A DNA stretch of 64,000 bases from Methylomonas rapida (GTDB lineage: Bacteria; Pseudomonadota; Gammaproteobacteria; Methylococcales; Methylomonadaceae), in the NCBI RefSeq assembly GCF_024360925.2, contig NZ_CP113517.1, positions 558,001-622,000 on the forward strand. The letters are read 5' to 3'. The notes under the pieces are model-generated. The model was not told the origin of the DNA and made no database searches. It saw nothing but the letters and a program-made list of their open reading frames with translations. The translations under genes and the position numbers were made by a program. Of the stretch, positions 44,294 through 52,584 are shown one piece after another; position 1 is the stretch's first letter, and each line of letters begins with the position of its first letter.

Positions 44294-45130
44294 TCAATAT
44301 TTGATGCAGGCGAGTAGAGCAATGTTTCGCGGCCTAGTCGTACCTAGAGACCCAGTCACAGCAGCACTGTTTGTTGCCCCGCCAATTGTGTGTATATATG
44401 TGCCGGATGTATATTCTGGATACGCATCTAATCCAATACCTGCACGACCACTTGAATTGCTAGATATACCCGCCATAGTGCTATCCGAAACCGCATCAAA
44501 TGTTGACTGGGTGCCACTCTGCCACGATCCGATAGCCCGACCTGAATCAACCCCGCGCCCATCATCCAAAAACCTCGGAAACTCGCCTCTTACATCAAAC
44601 GCCGTGAACGTCGTCCCGTCCGCATTGTCTTTAACGGCAATCGTGCCGGCTGCCCAGGTGCCTTCGGCTACCATGATGCCGTTATGCATCGCCCAACCGC
44701 GCAAGGCGGCATAGGCCGTGCGGCTCAAATTAGCGACACCAGACTTGATGTAGCCCGCGCGCGGGGTCGGCTGGGTGTCCAGCAACAGATTACCCACCAA
44801 CACACTGGCATAGCCGGTATAAGCCGCCCCATTGGCGGTAAACGCCTGCCAGATCATGATGGAGTTATAGTCGTCATGCCAGATTGGGCCGATATTCGCG
44901 TTAGGCAAGGCCTCGCCAGTAGCAAAATGCCGAATCCTGGCCCCCAGCACATCCGCCAACTGATGATCCGACTCACCCAGCGCCGCCCCATCTTTCTGAG
45001 CCGCCGCCGCCAACTCGTTTTGCACGTCGTTAAGCCAAATGTCCGTCACTTCGGTCGGCGGCCGATTCGTGGCGGCATCCTCGGTGACAAACTGATTCAA
45101 CACGTGGCCGGCGCCACTGATCTTACGCAT
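44294..45130 (-). CDS. Tail fibre / collar protein
   Basis: A 278-residue short tail fibre. N-terminus (MRKISGAGHVLNQFVTEDAATNRPPTEVTD) is the baseplate-binding part; the C-terminus has the classic fibre tip FDVRGEFPRFLDDGRGVDSGRAIGSWQ and RPRNIALLACIKY. The middle (residues 70-180) is variable. Base composition is more AT-rich at the 3' end than in the baseplate genes, as expected for host-range regions. No invertible G-segment or invertase gene is seen next to it. Confidence 0.9.
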   Translation of the reverse strand: MRKISGAGHVLNQFVTEDAATNRPPTEVTDIWLNDVQNELAAAAQKDGAALGESDHQLADVLGARIRHFATGEALPNANIGPIWHDDYNSIMIWQAFTANGAAYTGYASVLVGNLLLDTQPTPRAGYIKSGVANLSRTAYAALRGWAMHNGIMVAEGTWAAGTIAVKDNADGTTFTAFDVRGEFPRFLDDGRGVDSGRAIGSWQSGTQSTFDAVSDSTMAGISSNSSGRAGIGLDAYPEYTSGTYIHTIGGATNSAAVTGSLGTTRPRNIALLACIKY

Positions 45131-45698
45131 AACTCACCTCTCCACCGCTGCCGGTGATGTCCTCAAACCATAAATAAACGTGCGCTTGCTTGAAATCGGC
45201 CAGCGCATCCCATAAAACCTTTGGATCGGCCACCGACCGGTAATAACGCACCCGCAGAATGTAGCGGCCGCGATGGCTCCAACAGCGGTCCCCAACCCGG
45301 CTGCCGGCTCTCAACGGCCGAGTCAGCAAATGATCGACCCGCACCAAATCGACCGGAAACGTCGTAGCCGGACCATTGGCGCTCCACAACCTGTCGCCAA
45401 CGTGACTGCCGACGCCGAACATCTTGCGCGGCATGGCCTCTGTTACGCCGGCCAGCGCCTCACTCGCCACCCTGCGATACTCGCTGATGTGCCAGCTGCT
45501 GATCTTGGGGCGGTGGGTTTCGATAGCGTTATCCAACACCGCTTGAGTGGCGGCCTCGACGCGGGCCAGCTCAGCCGCCATGCCTAACAACAGATCACGG
45601 CCCAAACCGCCAGCCGGCCAATCCCAGGCGGCGCCAGGCGGCAGTAGCTCTTTTTGTACGTCGGCAAAATCCGCCACCGAATGCGTGACTATCTTCAT
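45123..45698 (-). CDS. Baseplate/tail protein gp48 (DUF2313)
   Basis: A 191-residue protein with the DUF2313 (YmfQ, Mu gp48) start: ADVQKELLPPGAAWDWPAGGLGRDLLLGMAAELARVEAA. Start at ATG 45698 overlapping the gp47 stop (ATGA). It connects the baseplate to fibre. 8-bp overlap with the tail fibre gene. Confidence 0.9.
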   Translation of the reverse strand: MKIVTHSVADFADVQKELLPPGAAWDWPAGGLGRDLLLGMAAELARVEAATQAVLDNAIETHRPKISSWHISEYRRVASEALAGVTEAMPRKMFGVGSHVGDRLWSANGPATTFPVDLVRVDHLLTRPLRAGSRVGDRCWSHRGRYILRVRYYRSVADPKVLWDALADFKQAHVYLWFEDITGSGGEVSYA

Positions 45699-46744
45699 CA
45701 GACCCAAACCACAGGTTGCAGTACGAACACTTCGCCAGCACCAATGGCGATATCGGCCACCGGCGCGATGCGGGTATATTGGGTAGTCACCGTGGCGATC
45801 GCGGCATCGATCTCGGCCAAGGCCAGCAATGACGTCTCGCTGGATTCGGCCAACACCAGCGCCGAAAGGGCCGCGGCAATCGCGTTGCGGTTATCAACCG
45901 TGTCGTAGCCGGGAAATAGATCGATCGACACCGTTACGGCATGCACGATCGGAGCGACAACACTCCAATCGGCCGTTGCCGGGGCAATATCCAGTAAAAA
46001 GGCGATGACGGCAGCCAATACCGCAGGCGTTGGCTGCCGGTCGGTCAATGTGTTACAGATCGGCCGCACGATCACCGTGCCCATGCCCAACACTTGCGGC
46101 TGCACCAGCGCGGTCGTCACGGAGGGATGCGCGGTTTTAGCCCAAAACCGGTAGTCGTCTGGCTTGCCGGAGCGCGCGCCGCGCGTCACCATCGTGCGCC
46201 ACTCGTCGGTCACCCGCGCCCGCCAGGCTTCCAGGGTTTCAATTTCCGCGCCGCCAGTCAGGCCAGCGCCGTCAACCGTCAAGGTACTGGCAACACCGGG
46301 CACCGGATCGACCAGCGTCAAGGTTTGGCCAGCAATCAGGTTGCCGGCGCTGCCGGCCGTGTTGCAGCGCACCGCCACCGGCGTGGAACCCGCGCCCAGC
46401 GTCACCGCCGCCAATACCGTGTAATCCAGGCCGTTTTGACCGCGCAGCACGGTATCGGCCAATAGCGCGGTACCGATAGTGCCGGTCGCCAGCACATTGC
46501 CGGTGGCTTGGGTGGCGGATAACCGGTCCACGCCATACAGCGCCGCCCAGTCATATAAACGCTCCAGCTCGCAGGTCAACGGCGAGCATTGCTTATCGAT
46601 CCACTCCAGATAACCATGCTGGCCGTGGCAGGCCCGCGCCCAGGCGGCCGACAAAGGCCCGCGCAACACCGCCGGCACAGCAGCCAAGTCGGTTTCGATG
46701 CGGGTTTTCAGCTCGGCATAACGGGGGCGAACGTAATCGGTCAC
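45698..46744 (-). CDS. Baseplate J-like protein gp47
   Basis: A 348-residue baseplate wedge protein (Mu gp47 / P2 J family). Core NVLATGTIGTALLADTVLRGQNGLDYTVLAAVTLG, GLTGGAEIETLEAWRARVTDEWR, then TVIVRPICNTLTDRQPTPAVLAAVIAFL. Start overlaps gp46 stop by 4 bp. Confidence 0.92.
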   Translation of the reverse strand: MTDYVRPRYAELKTRIETDLAAVPAVLRGPLSAAWARACHGQHGYLEWIDKQCSPLTCELERLYDWAALYGVDRLSATQATGNVLATGTIGTALLADTVLRGQNGLDYTVLAAVTLGAGSTPVAVRCNTAGSAGNLIAGQTLTLVDPVPGVASTLTVDGAGLTGGAEIETLEAWRARVTDEWRTMVTRGARSGKPDDYRFWAKTAHPSVTTALVQPQVLGMGTVIVRPICNTLTDRQPTPAVLAAVIAFLLDIAPATADWSVVAPIVHAVTVSIDLFPGYDTVDNRNAIAAALSALVLAESSETSLLALAEIDAAIATVTTQYTRIAPVADIAIGAGEVFVLQPVVWV

Positions 46745-47139
46745 AACGGCACACTCAGAGTAAAGGTGCGGCCATTATGCAAACCACTGATACGCAGGAA
46801 CACGCCGGAAACGTTTCCCGCGCCGGCCGGGTCCTCCGTGACCGAAACATCAGACAGACCATGATCGATCAAGGCTTGCTCCACCCTAAAAATAGCCTCG
46901 CGCCGGGCCGATTGACTCAAAGGCTGCCGGCGCACATGCCAAATGCCGGTACCGGCAGCCGGATCGGCCCACCAGCCGCGCCGCTCGTAACGATCCGGCA
47001 CCCGACTGTCCGGCGCTTCCTGGTCGGTGAACAGCACCGCATACACCAGGGTTTGAATCGCCGCCTCGGCATCGTTCAGCGCCGGGTCGTCAAACACCAG
47101 GTCGAACACGCCGTTATCGATTTGGACCAGTTTCAACAT
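46741..47139 (-). CDS. Baseplate protein gp46 (GP46 family)
   Basis: A 132-residue protein of the Mu gp46 family, baseplate component. MLKLVQIDNGVFDLVFDDPALND, then EAAIQTLVYAVLFTDQEAPD and RRGWWADPAAGTGIW are the family pattern. Start is the ATG at 47139; the frame upstream runs antisense-like through gp45. Confidence 0.9.
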   Translation of the reverse strand: MLKLVQIDNGVFDLVFDDPALNDAEAAIQTLVYAVLFTDQEAPDSRVPDRYERRGWWADPAAGTGIWHVRRQPLSQSARREAIFRVEQALIDHGLSDVSVTEDPAGAGNVSGVFLRISGLHNGRTFTLSVPL

Positions 47140-47146
47140 GAATACC

Positions 47147-47611
47147 TCACACCGGCTCGCCGGAATTGCCACTACCGGGTTGTACGTTTTTATGCAAATG
47201 ATGCAGGACGGAGATATTGCCGACGATGACGTCACCGTCTGGTATTAACACATTAGGTGCATTCGCGATTGTCACGTCATGCCCCCCACCATCGATCGCT
47301 ATGCCGTTGCGGCCTAACTTCACCACATGTCCAATATCGTCATGCAATGCCACTTCCCCTTCGACCAGCTCCAACTGATAACGCTTGTCGCCAATCACGA
47401 TCGCCACGCCATAAGAGCGGTCGCCGGACGGAAACAGCAAATAAGCCTGCGCGCCGGGTTTGGGCCGGTAACTGAAGCCGTAAGGTTCCACCCTGGCCAG
47501 ATTGTTCAGCACCTCGCCATCCAGTATCCTGGCCTGCAGTTTTTCCTGGCCAATCAGCGTTGCCACGCCATGCGCAAACAGCAACTGCAGCCTATTCCAA
47601 ATCTGTTGCAT
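47147..47611 (-). CDS. Baseplate spike protein gp45
   Basis: A 154-residue membrane-piercing spike of the Mu gp45 / P2 V family: OB-fold start (QARILDGEVLNNLARVEPYGFSYRPKPGAQAYLLFP), then a beta-helix tail with short repeats (GNISVLHHLH). The H-x-H near the C-terminus is consistent with tip metal binding. 20-bp overlap with gp44. Confidence 0.9.
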   Translation of the reverse strand: MQQIWNRLQLLFAHGVATLIGQEKLQARILDGEVLNNLARVEPYGFSYRPKPGAQAYLLFPSGDRSYGVAIVIGDKRYQLELVEGEVALHDDIGHVVKLGRNGIAIDGGGHDVTIANAPNVLIPDGDVIVGNISVLHHLHKNVQPGSGNSGEPV

Positions 47612-48638
47612 AAATCAGCCTCTCGTCCTGGCTTTTAGCCTTATGTTTAGCACCTCTCTTGGCTTTGCCCGGCGCCGGATCGCCCAGGAATGCCTCACGC
47701 TTCATCACGCTCAATCGGGTCATGCTGCCGCGCTGATCATCCAGGGTAAACGCGCGATCGCCGATCAGATACACACCGTCTATGTCTTCATCAGGGATGA
47801 TCACCCGCACCTGACTATTGATATCCCACACGCCGCCGGCATGCGTCCAGCCGACCACCTCCAAATCAATCCGATTGGCCCGTGCCTGACGCCGATTGCG
47901 CTCCGTGGTAGCGCGCCGGTCGCAACCGCCCACACCCTGGCCGGTTTTGTCGGCCATGATATGCAGCGGGCGAAAAAACGTGATACCGCTATCCTTCACC
48001 GCGCCTTTCAAAGCCAAGTCATTCCGGTAGTCATACCCCTTCACCAAATAATCGGAATAGCGTAGCTTGTATTCATCCACCACCGTGTAACTCTCGATAT
48101 GCTCGCCATACACCAGCGTAGCCACCGGCGCTGCGCTGCTCGGTTCCGTCAACAGCAAACCGCCGTCCGGCGTGGCGTACAACAATAAATTGGCCGCACG
48201 GGCCGCATTGATCAAGGCATTGGCCGGCGATTCGCATTGCAAACTAAAGTCCGGCACCACGGCCGCTTTTGCCGTCACTTGCACAGGCACGTTAAACGTA
48301 CTGCAAAGCCGCTTTACAATCTCATCCAAACTCAAGCCGGACAGGGTTTGCGAATACTGGCAATCGATCAGCTCCCGGCCCAACGAGCGCGCCTCGATGT
48401 CGATGCTATGGCTGTTTGCGTCCACATGCCGGCGAATCGAATCCGGGCGGATCGTCGTCACCACCGTGCCTTCAATCAACACCTCGATCACGGTATTGGC
48501 ATCCACCCCCAAACGCTGGCCAGTACCGGGCCGGGTCACCGCCAACGTCACCGAGGCGGCCAGATCATCCACCGACGCGGAGATATGCACCTGCTGCCAG
48601 TACGCATAGCGCTGACCATTGAATTTAATCTCAACCAT
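47592..48638 (-). CDS. Baseplate hub protein gp44
   Basis: A 348-residue hub protein (Mu P/gp44, P2 D-like). MVEIKFNGQRYAYWQQVHISASVDDLAASVTL, then YSQTLSGLSLDEIVKRLCSTFNVPV and DEDIDGVYLIGDRAFTLD. Lysine-rich C-terminus (KAKRGAKHKAKS). Start at ATG 48638, overlapping the end of gp43 by 8 bp. Confidence 0.9.
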   Translation of the reverse strand: MVEIKFNGQRYAYWQQVHISASVDDLAASVTLAVTRPGTGQRLGVDANTVIEVLIEGTVVTTIRPDSIRRHVDANSHSIDIEARSLGRELIDCQYSQTLSGLSLDEIVKRLCSTFNVPVQVTAKAAVVPDFSLQCESPANALINAARAANLLLYATPDGGLLLTEPSSAAPVATLVYGEHIESYTVVDEYKLRYSDYLVKGYDYRNDLALKGAVKDSGITFFRPLHIMADKTGQGVGGCDRRATTERNRRQARANRIDLEVVGWTHAGGVWDINSQVRVIIPDEDIDGVYLIGDRAFTLDDQRGSMTRLSVMKREAFLGDPAPGKAKRGAKHKAKSQDERLIYATDLE

Positions 48639-49815
48639 ACACACGCCCCCGCACGAACAGCGGATGCCGCACGCCATTGCGGGCAATCAACACAGCCTCA
48701 TCGATCTGCATGCGATGCGCCAAAACCGTGGACGGCAACGGCGATACGATGTCGCGGATCTGCTGCGGCTTGAGGTCTTGCGCCATCACCGCGTCCATCA
48801 ACGCGGCTCGCGCCGAAATCGCCGCCTGAAACACCGCATCGGGCAAGGCCGGCAGCAACGCATCGTAAGCCGCGTCAATAGACTGTAGCGCAGCGTCCCG
48901 GTCGGCCTCGGCGGCAAAGTCCACCAGCGTCGCCTGCATGGCGGTCGCTAAAAACAGCCGGCTTTGCAAGGCCTGTTCACGGGCCAGATTGCCACGCACC
49001 GCGCTATCGGTGGCCGCCACGCCGGTCACGACATACACGGGACGGCTGGACAAAGCGGTCAAGCGAGACACCCAGCGCGGCCGGTCGCTAGCGGAAAGCG
49101 AGATACCCCCCGCATCGGCGCTGGTGTTGCCCTGGATATCACCCAGGCCGACGGCATGGGTCAGGCTGCGCAAGGTGGCGGCATAGCGGTCAGGCGTCGC
49201 CGCCAGACTGCCGACATCACCCTTAAACCCGCTGACCAAATTCAACGCCTGCTGCGCCCAGCTCAACGGCAGTGCGGCAAACGAAATAGCCTGCCTGACC
49301 ATTTCCAGACCGCCTTGCACAGTCGAGACAAACGCATTCAAGCCATCGGCGCTCATGGCCAACAAATCGAAATCCGCCTCGGCCGCGTCGGCAAAACCCT
49401 CGATCGCCGCAGCGGCGGCATCCACCTTATCCGGCTCTGCGACCGGCGGCGGCTCGCCCCCCGGCACAAACTCAATCGCCAGCGTACAAAAGCCTTGCTC
49501 CTGATGGGTTTCGCGCCGGCTCCAACTGCGGGCGCGCACCCACAACCGGCCCAGCCACGGATGAATCAGCCACTCCGCGCCGGGCTTGATCAATTCGGCA
49601 ATCAGCGCATCGCACGCGGTGTCGTAATTCGCGCCGATAAAATAGGCGTTCAGCGTCCAGCCATTAGCCTGACCGCCCAAATCCTCCACCACCGGCCACT
49701 CCGCGCCGGGAAACTCATGCACCGCCAGGCGGCGGCCGCCTTTAGCGTCGTGGCTGTCGGTCAAAAACTCGAGGTCGCGGAATTGGGCGGTTTGCCAGCG
49801 GTCTTGGTAACTCAT
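48631..49815 (-). CDS. DNA circularisation protein N / tail protein gp43
   Basis: A 394-residue protein with the DNA-circularisation N-terminal domain (RWQTAQFRDLEFLTDSHDAKGGRRLAVHEFPG, WPVVEDLGGQANGWTLNAYFIG) of Mu gp43. In Mu this tail protein enters the cell with the DNA and holds the ends together; it also belongs to the baseplate. It overlaps the tape-measure stop by one base. Confidence 0.9.
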   Translation of the reverse strand: MSYQDRWQTAQFRDLEFLTDSHDAKGGRRLAVHEFPGAEWPVVEDLGGQANGWTLNAYFIGANYDTACDALIAELIKPGAEWLIHPWLGRLWVRARSWSRRETHQEQGFCTLAIEFVPGGEPPPVAEPDKVDAAAAAIEGFADAAEADFDLLAMSADGLNAFVSTVQGGLEMVRQAISFAALPLSWAQQALNLVSGFKGDVGSLAATPDRYAATLRSLTHAVGLGDIQGNTSADAGGISLSASDRPRWVSRLTALSSRPVYVVTGVAATDSAVRGNLAREQALQSRLFLATAMQATLVDFAAEADRDAALQSIDAAYDALLPALPDAVFQAAISARAALMDAVMAQDLKPQQIRDIVSPLPSTVLAHRMQIDEAVLIARNGVRHPLFVRGRVYG

Positions 49816-51890
49816 TAGGGTGATCCTGGTGCGCCGGTGCGGATGTTGCCGGTGTTGCTTTGGTTGATCGTGGTGGACATATTGCCGGTTTCCTTGCGCT
49901 TAACCACAAGTCCCGGAGCCACATCTAGTGTTAAATGGGCATCAACTTTCTGCGGCGCACGGGCGGCGTCATATTTCAACATGTCGCCAACGCCCTCATA
50001 CAATAACCCGATGCCGCCACCGGCCAGCGCACCAATACCAGCTCCAACACCGGGAATGGGTATTAGGTTCCCGGCCACCGCGCCGTATGCCGCTCCATTC
50101 ATTGCAGCTTTACCATAGCGATTGATAGCCGAATCTTTCTCTGTCACGGCATCCAGCGCCATATCGCCTACCATGGCCCCAGCCCCATACAAGCCAGCGG
50201 CGGCTCCACCTTTAATGACCTGGCCGGTAGCGCTGATTAGCGGCCGAGAAAACTTCCCGCCGCCCATCGCCCATGCAGAAACACCCGCCGCCGTGCCCAA
50301 GGCAATAATCGGCGGCGTAGCGCCGACCACGGCGGCACTTAAACTCGGGTACTTTTGCGACAAATCGACAAACATTTCCGCCGCTTTGGTAATCGTCGGT
50401 ATCAGCTTGTCCATCGCCTCTTTTTGCCGAATCGCCGCTTCTTGCTCGGCATTCCGCAGGGTCGCCGCGCCAGTGCCGGCCATGGTTTGGTAGTTGATGT
50501 CGTTGGCCCCTGTTTCGGTATCGTTTCGGCTAATAAAACCGCCTACCCGATCCGTCAGCGCTTTATTGCGCATCCCAAATAGCGCACCACGTGCTTGCAT
50601 GTCCTGAAAAAAACGACCAATGACGCCGCCTTCAGCCAACTGCGAAATCGATTCGATAGCCGCTTGCTGGTCGGTTTTATTGCCGGCCGCATTCAGCTTG
50701 GCCAGCGCCGCTTTCATTTTCGGATCGCGCGCGGATATCTTGTCGATCAGGTTTAGCCAAGCGTCGACGGCATTGATACCTTTGATGCGTTGATCGATCA
50801 GAAACTTGTTCAAATCGCCGCCGCCGGCCTTGTCAAAATCCTTTGCGGTATCGTTGGACGACAACTTGGTCAGCAGGTTGAGCACATTGTTACCAGCCGT
50901 CGAAGTATCGCCGGCGGTCATGATGGCGGCCTGGTTCATGGTCAAGATTTTTTGTAGCCCTGGCAATCCAACCAGACCGGCGGTTTTGCCGACCGCCAAT
51001 TGGCCTGGCAAAGCTCGCGCCATATCCTTGATCTCAAAGCCACCGGCCTGGCCGGATGCAGTGATCATGTTCAGCGCCCGCTTTAAATCGCGCTCGTTGC
51101 CGACGACGTTTTGTCCTACCAATGCACTGGCCAGATTGGCGATATCGACCGGCGCCGCCGACGATCCATACGCCGTGCGCATCACCGTCGGCAAGAACGC
51201 CAGCGATTGCTCGCGGGACAACGTACCCTTGGCAATTAACGCATCCAGCGCCTCGGCGGCCTGGTCCCGCGTGCCACCACCCCCTTGTTTCAGATCGACA
51301 GAACGGTTAATGACGGCTTCCAATTCCTTAGCGCCTTGCAGCCGACCGGATGCGTTACGTTCCGGAAAGGCGGTATTGGCCATGCTGGCCAGACGCTCGT
51401 CGAAACTCATCGCCGTCATCACCGGCGCTTTCAACGCGTAACCGGCAGCCGCGACACCCGCGCCCACCGCCACGCCGGCTCTGATCCGCCCCTGCGCCGT
51501 TTCAAAATCCTTGGCGGCCTTGGCGGCTTTTTGCTGCTCGGCCGTCAGCTTGCCCATTTCATTGGTCAGTCGGGTGATCTTTTGCCGGGTCTTTTCGGCG
51601 GCGCGGGTGAGTTCATCTTGGCTTGCGGTGCCGGATTTTCTAAGTTCTTGGTAAGCGTTGACGGTTTTCCGCATTTCTTCGCGGATTTTGCTTTCAGATC
51701 GCATGCCCAACTGCTCGCGAGCCAAGGATAGGCGCTCGTAGCTTTGGCGCTGCTTGTTGTTGGATTGGTTGACCCGCTGTTCAGTATCTCGGGTGATCTT
51801 TTCGACGTGTTTGGCAACCTTGTCGATCGCCGAAGATGCCCCGGCGTCCGATACCTTGATGCGTAACTCGACAGGGACTTGATTGGACAT
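49815..51890 (-). CDS. Tail tape measure protein gp42
   Basis: A 691-residue tape measure. The first 130 residues are charged coiled coil (VEKITRDTEQRVNQSNNKQRQSYERL, RAAEKTRQKITRLTNEMGKLTAEQQK), then a domain with MTAMSFDERLASMANTAFPERN; residues 500-640 are hydrophobic and Gly/Ala-rich (GAAYGAVAGNLIPIPGVGAGIGALAGGGIGLL). Length sets the tail length, similar to Mu. The ribosome site GGAG sits inside a hairpin just before the ATG (see separate entry). Confidence 0.9.
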   Translation of the reverse strand: MSNQVPVELRIKVSDAGASSAIDKVAKHVEKITRDTEQRVNQSNNKQRQSYERLSLAREQLGMRSESKIREEMRKTVNAYQELRKSGTASQDELTRAAEKTRQKITRLTNEMGKLTAEQQKAAKAAKDFETAQGRIRAGVAVGAGVAAAGYALKAPVMTAMSFDERLASMANTAFPERNASGRLQGAKELEAVINRSVDLKQGGGGTRDQAAEALDALIAKGTLSREQSLAFLPTVMRTAYGSSAAPVDIANLASALVGQNVVGNERDLKRALNMITASGQAGGFEIKDMARALPGQLAVGKTAGLVGLPGLQKILTMNQAAIMTAGDTSTAGNNVLNLLTKLSSNDTAKDFDKAGGGDLNKFLIDQRIKGINAVDAWLNLIDKISARDPKMKAALAKLNAAGNKTDQQAAIESISQLAEGGVIGRFFQDMQARGALFGMRNKALTDRVGGFISRNDTETGANDINYQTMAGTGAATLRNAEQEAAIRQKEAMDKLIPTITKAAEMFVDLSQKYPSLSAAVVGATPPIIALGTAAGVSAWAMGGGKFSRPLISATGQVIKGGAAAGLYGAGAMVGDMALDAVTEKDSAINRYGKAAMNGAAYGAVAGNLIPIPGVGAGIGALAGGGIGLLYEGVGDMLKYDAARAPQKVDAHLTLDVAPGLVVKRKETGNMSTTINQSNTGNIRTGAPGSP

Positions 51891-51969
51891 AAAAAAACTC
51901 CGGATACGGGATGTAACCGGAGTTTACGGGGATAAAGCAGATATGATCAGGCTGGAAATGTTTCCAGGG
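51891..51969 (-). promoter_or_regulatory. Late-gene control element: palindrome plus ribosome-site hairpin before tape measure gene
   Basis: TGATCAGGCTGGAAATGTTTCCAGGG at 51944-51969 contains the palindrome CTGGAAA-TG-TTTCCAG (51952-51967), which also occurs upstream of the protease gene (59594-59619). Between it and the start codon, 51895-51903 and 51917-51925 form a perfect 9-bp stem with a 13-base loop. On the mRNA the GGAG ribosome site (51898-51901) is in the 3' arm, seven bases before the ATG at 51890, and the arm is followed by a T-run as in a terminator. It may act as operator/promoter plus translational switch or attenuator. Confidence 0.55.
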
Positions 51970-52017
51970 ATATAGTCTCCCCTTGGGAGAGGGCCGGGGT
52001 GAGTGTGTATTTACTCG

Positions 52018-52091
52018 TTCCCACGCTCCCGCGTGGGAATGCATAGCGTGCTTTAGTGCCGGTATGGGTTCCCACGGCGGACCGTGGGAAC
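52018..52091. repeat. Two REP-like palindromes in prophage intergenic space
   Basis: TTCCCACGCTCCCGCGTGGGAA at 52018-52039 and a 24-base unit at 52068-52091 (GTTCCCACGG/CCGTGGGAAC arms) are dispersed hairpins. The same unit recurs at 54361-54384 and 61471-61492. They fill the space between the extended gp41 frame (ending 52098) and the tape-measure leader, where there is no gene. Confidence 0.75.
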
Positions 52092-52097
52092 CAGGGG

Positions 52098-52510
52098 CTA
52101 ATCAAACTTCCGCCCCTCCATAGCCGCCGCCATCTTGGCCCACATAAACAACTCGACCAACGGCAGGGCTTTAATGACCGGCAGCGGCTGATGCAGGCCG
52201 CGCGCGACTAATCCGACAGCGGTGAGGATTCTGATGACTTTTTTTCGGCTGTTTGCGCCGCCACCGCCGCATCCGCCTCGAGCATGTCGCTGGCGATCTG
52301 CTCCGCCCGCACATAATCCGGCCCGCGCAGCTGCTTGATCAACGCTTCGTCGGTGCCGGTCAACGACGCAATCAACGCAATCCGCTGCGCCACGCCGCCG
52401 CGCTGGTCGAAGGACAGATAATCTTCGGCGGTGGTGTAGTCGCGAAAGCTGAGTTCTGTGATTTGTTTTTTGCCGAGATTTAACGGCGTGGATAGTATGA
52501 GTTTTGGCAT
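52098..52510 (-). CDS. Tail assembly chaperone, predicted -1 frameshift product (gp41/gp41')
   Basis: If ribosomes slip back one base at the heptamer A-AAA-AAG (52244-52238), the 0-frame protein gains a C-terminal domain: VIRILTAVGLVARGLHQPL, then VIKALPLVELFMWAKMAAAM and a short tail ending at a TAG at 52098. The extension is 50 codons without a stop and is amphipathic, like the E' or T part of other phage tail chaperones. The heptamer is in the correct phase. The family (P2 E/E', lambda G/GT, Mu) is known to use such frameshifts. The ratio of products is not readable. Confidence 0.75.
52208..52510 (-). CDS. Tail assembly chaperone gp41 (0-frame product)
   Basis: A 100-residue protein with the Mu gp41 / Phage_TAC pattern: ELSFRDYTTAEDYLSFDQRGGVAQRIALIASLTGTDEALIKQL, then VRAEQIASDMLEAD. 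The last 15 residues (TAEKKSSESSPLSD) follow the slippery site. It binds the tape measure during tail-tube polymerisation; expected order tube-chaperone-tape measure is kept apart from the inserted SGNH gene upstream. Confidence 0.85.
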   Translation of the reverse strand: MPKLILSTPLNLGKKQITELSFRDYTTAEDYLSFDQRGGVAQRIALIASLTGTDEALIKQLRGPDYVRAEQIASDMLEADAAVAAQTAEKKSSESSPLSD

Positions 52511-52541
52511 GGTGTTTTGCTTGTGTAGTTGGATGCCATTC

Positions 52542-52565
52542 GGCGGAACCGCGATGCGTTCCGCC
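52542..52565. repeat. Stem-loop after the SGNH gene
   Basis: GGCGGAAC (52542-52549) and GTTCCGCC (52558-52565) form an 8-bp perfect stem with an 8-base loop. It lies between the SGNH gene stop (52585) and the gp41 start (52510), in a dispersed-repeat style different from the TTCCCACG family. It could also terminate or attenuate read-through into gp41. Confidence 0.55.
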
Positions 52566-52584
52566 TTACGGGTTGCGGGTTTGT

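Noticed and set aside
48964..49818. 284-codon plus-strand frame in the prophage
   Set aside because: Antisense shadow of gp43; composition is Arg/Gln/His-rich without domains, and all phage genes run on the minus strand.
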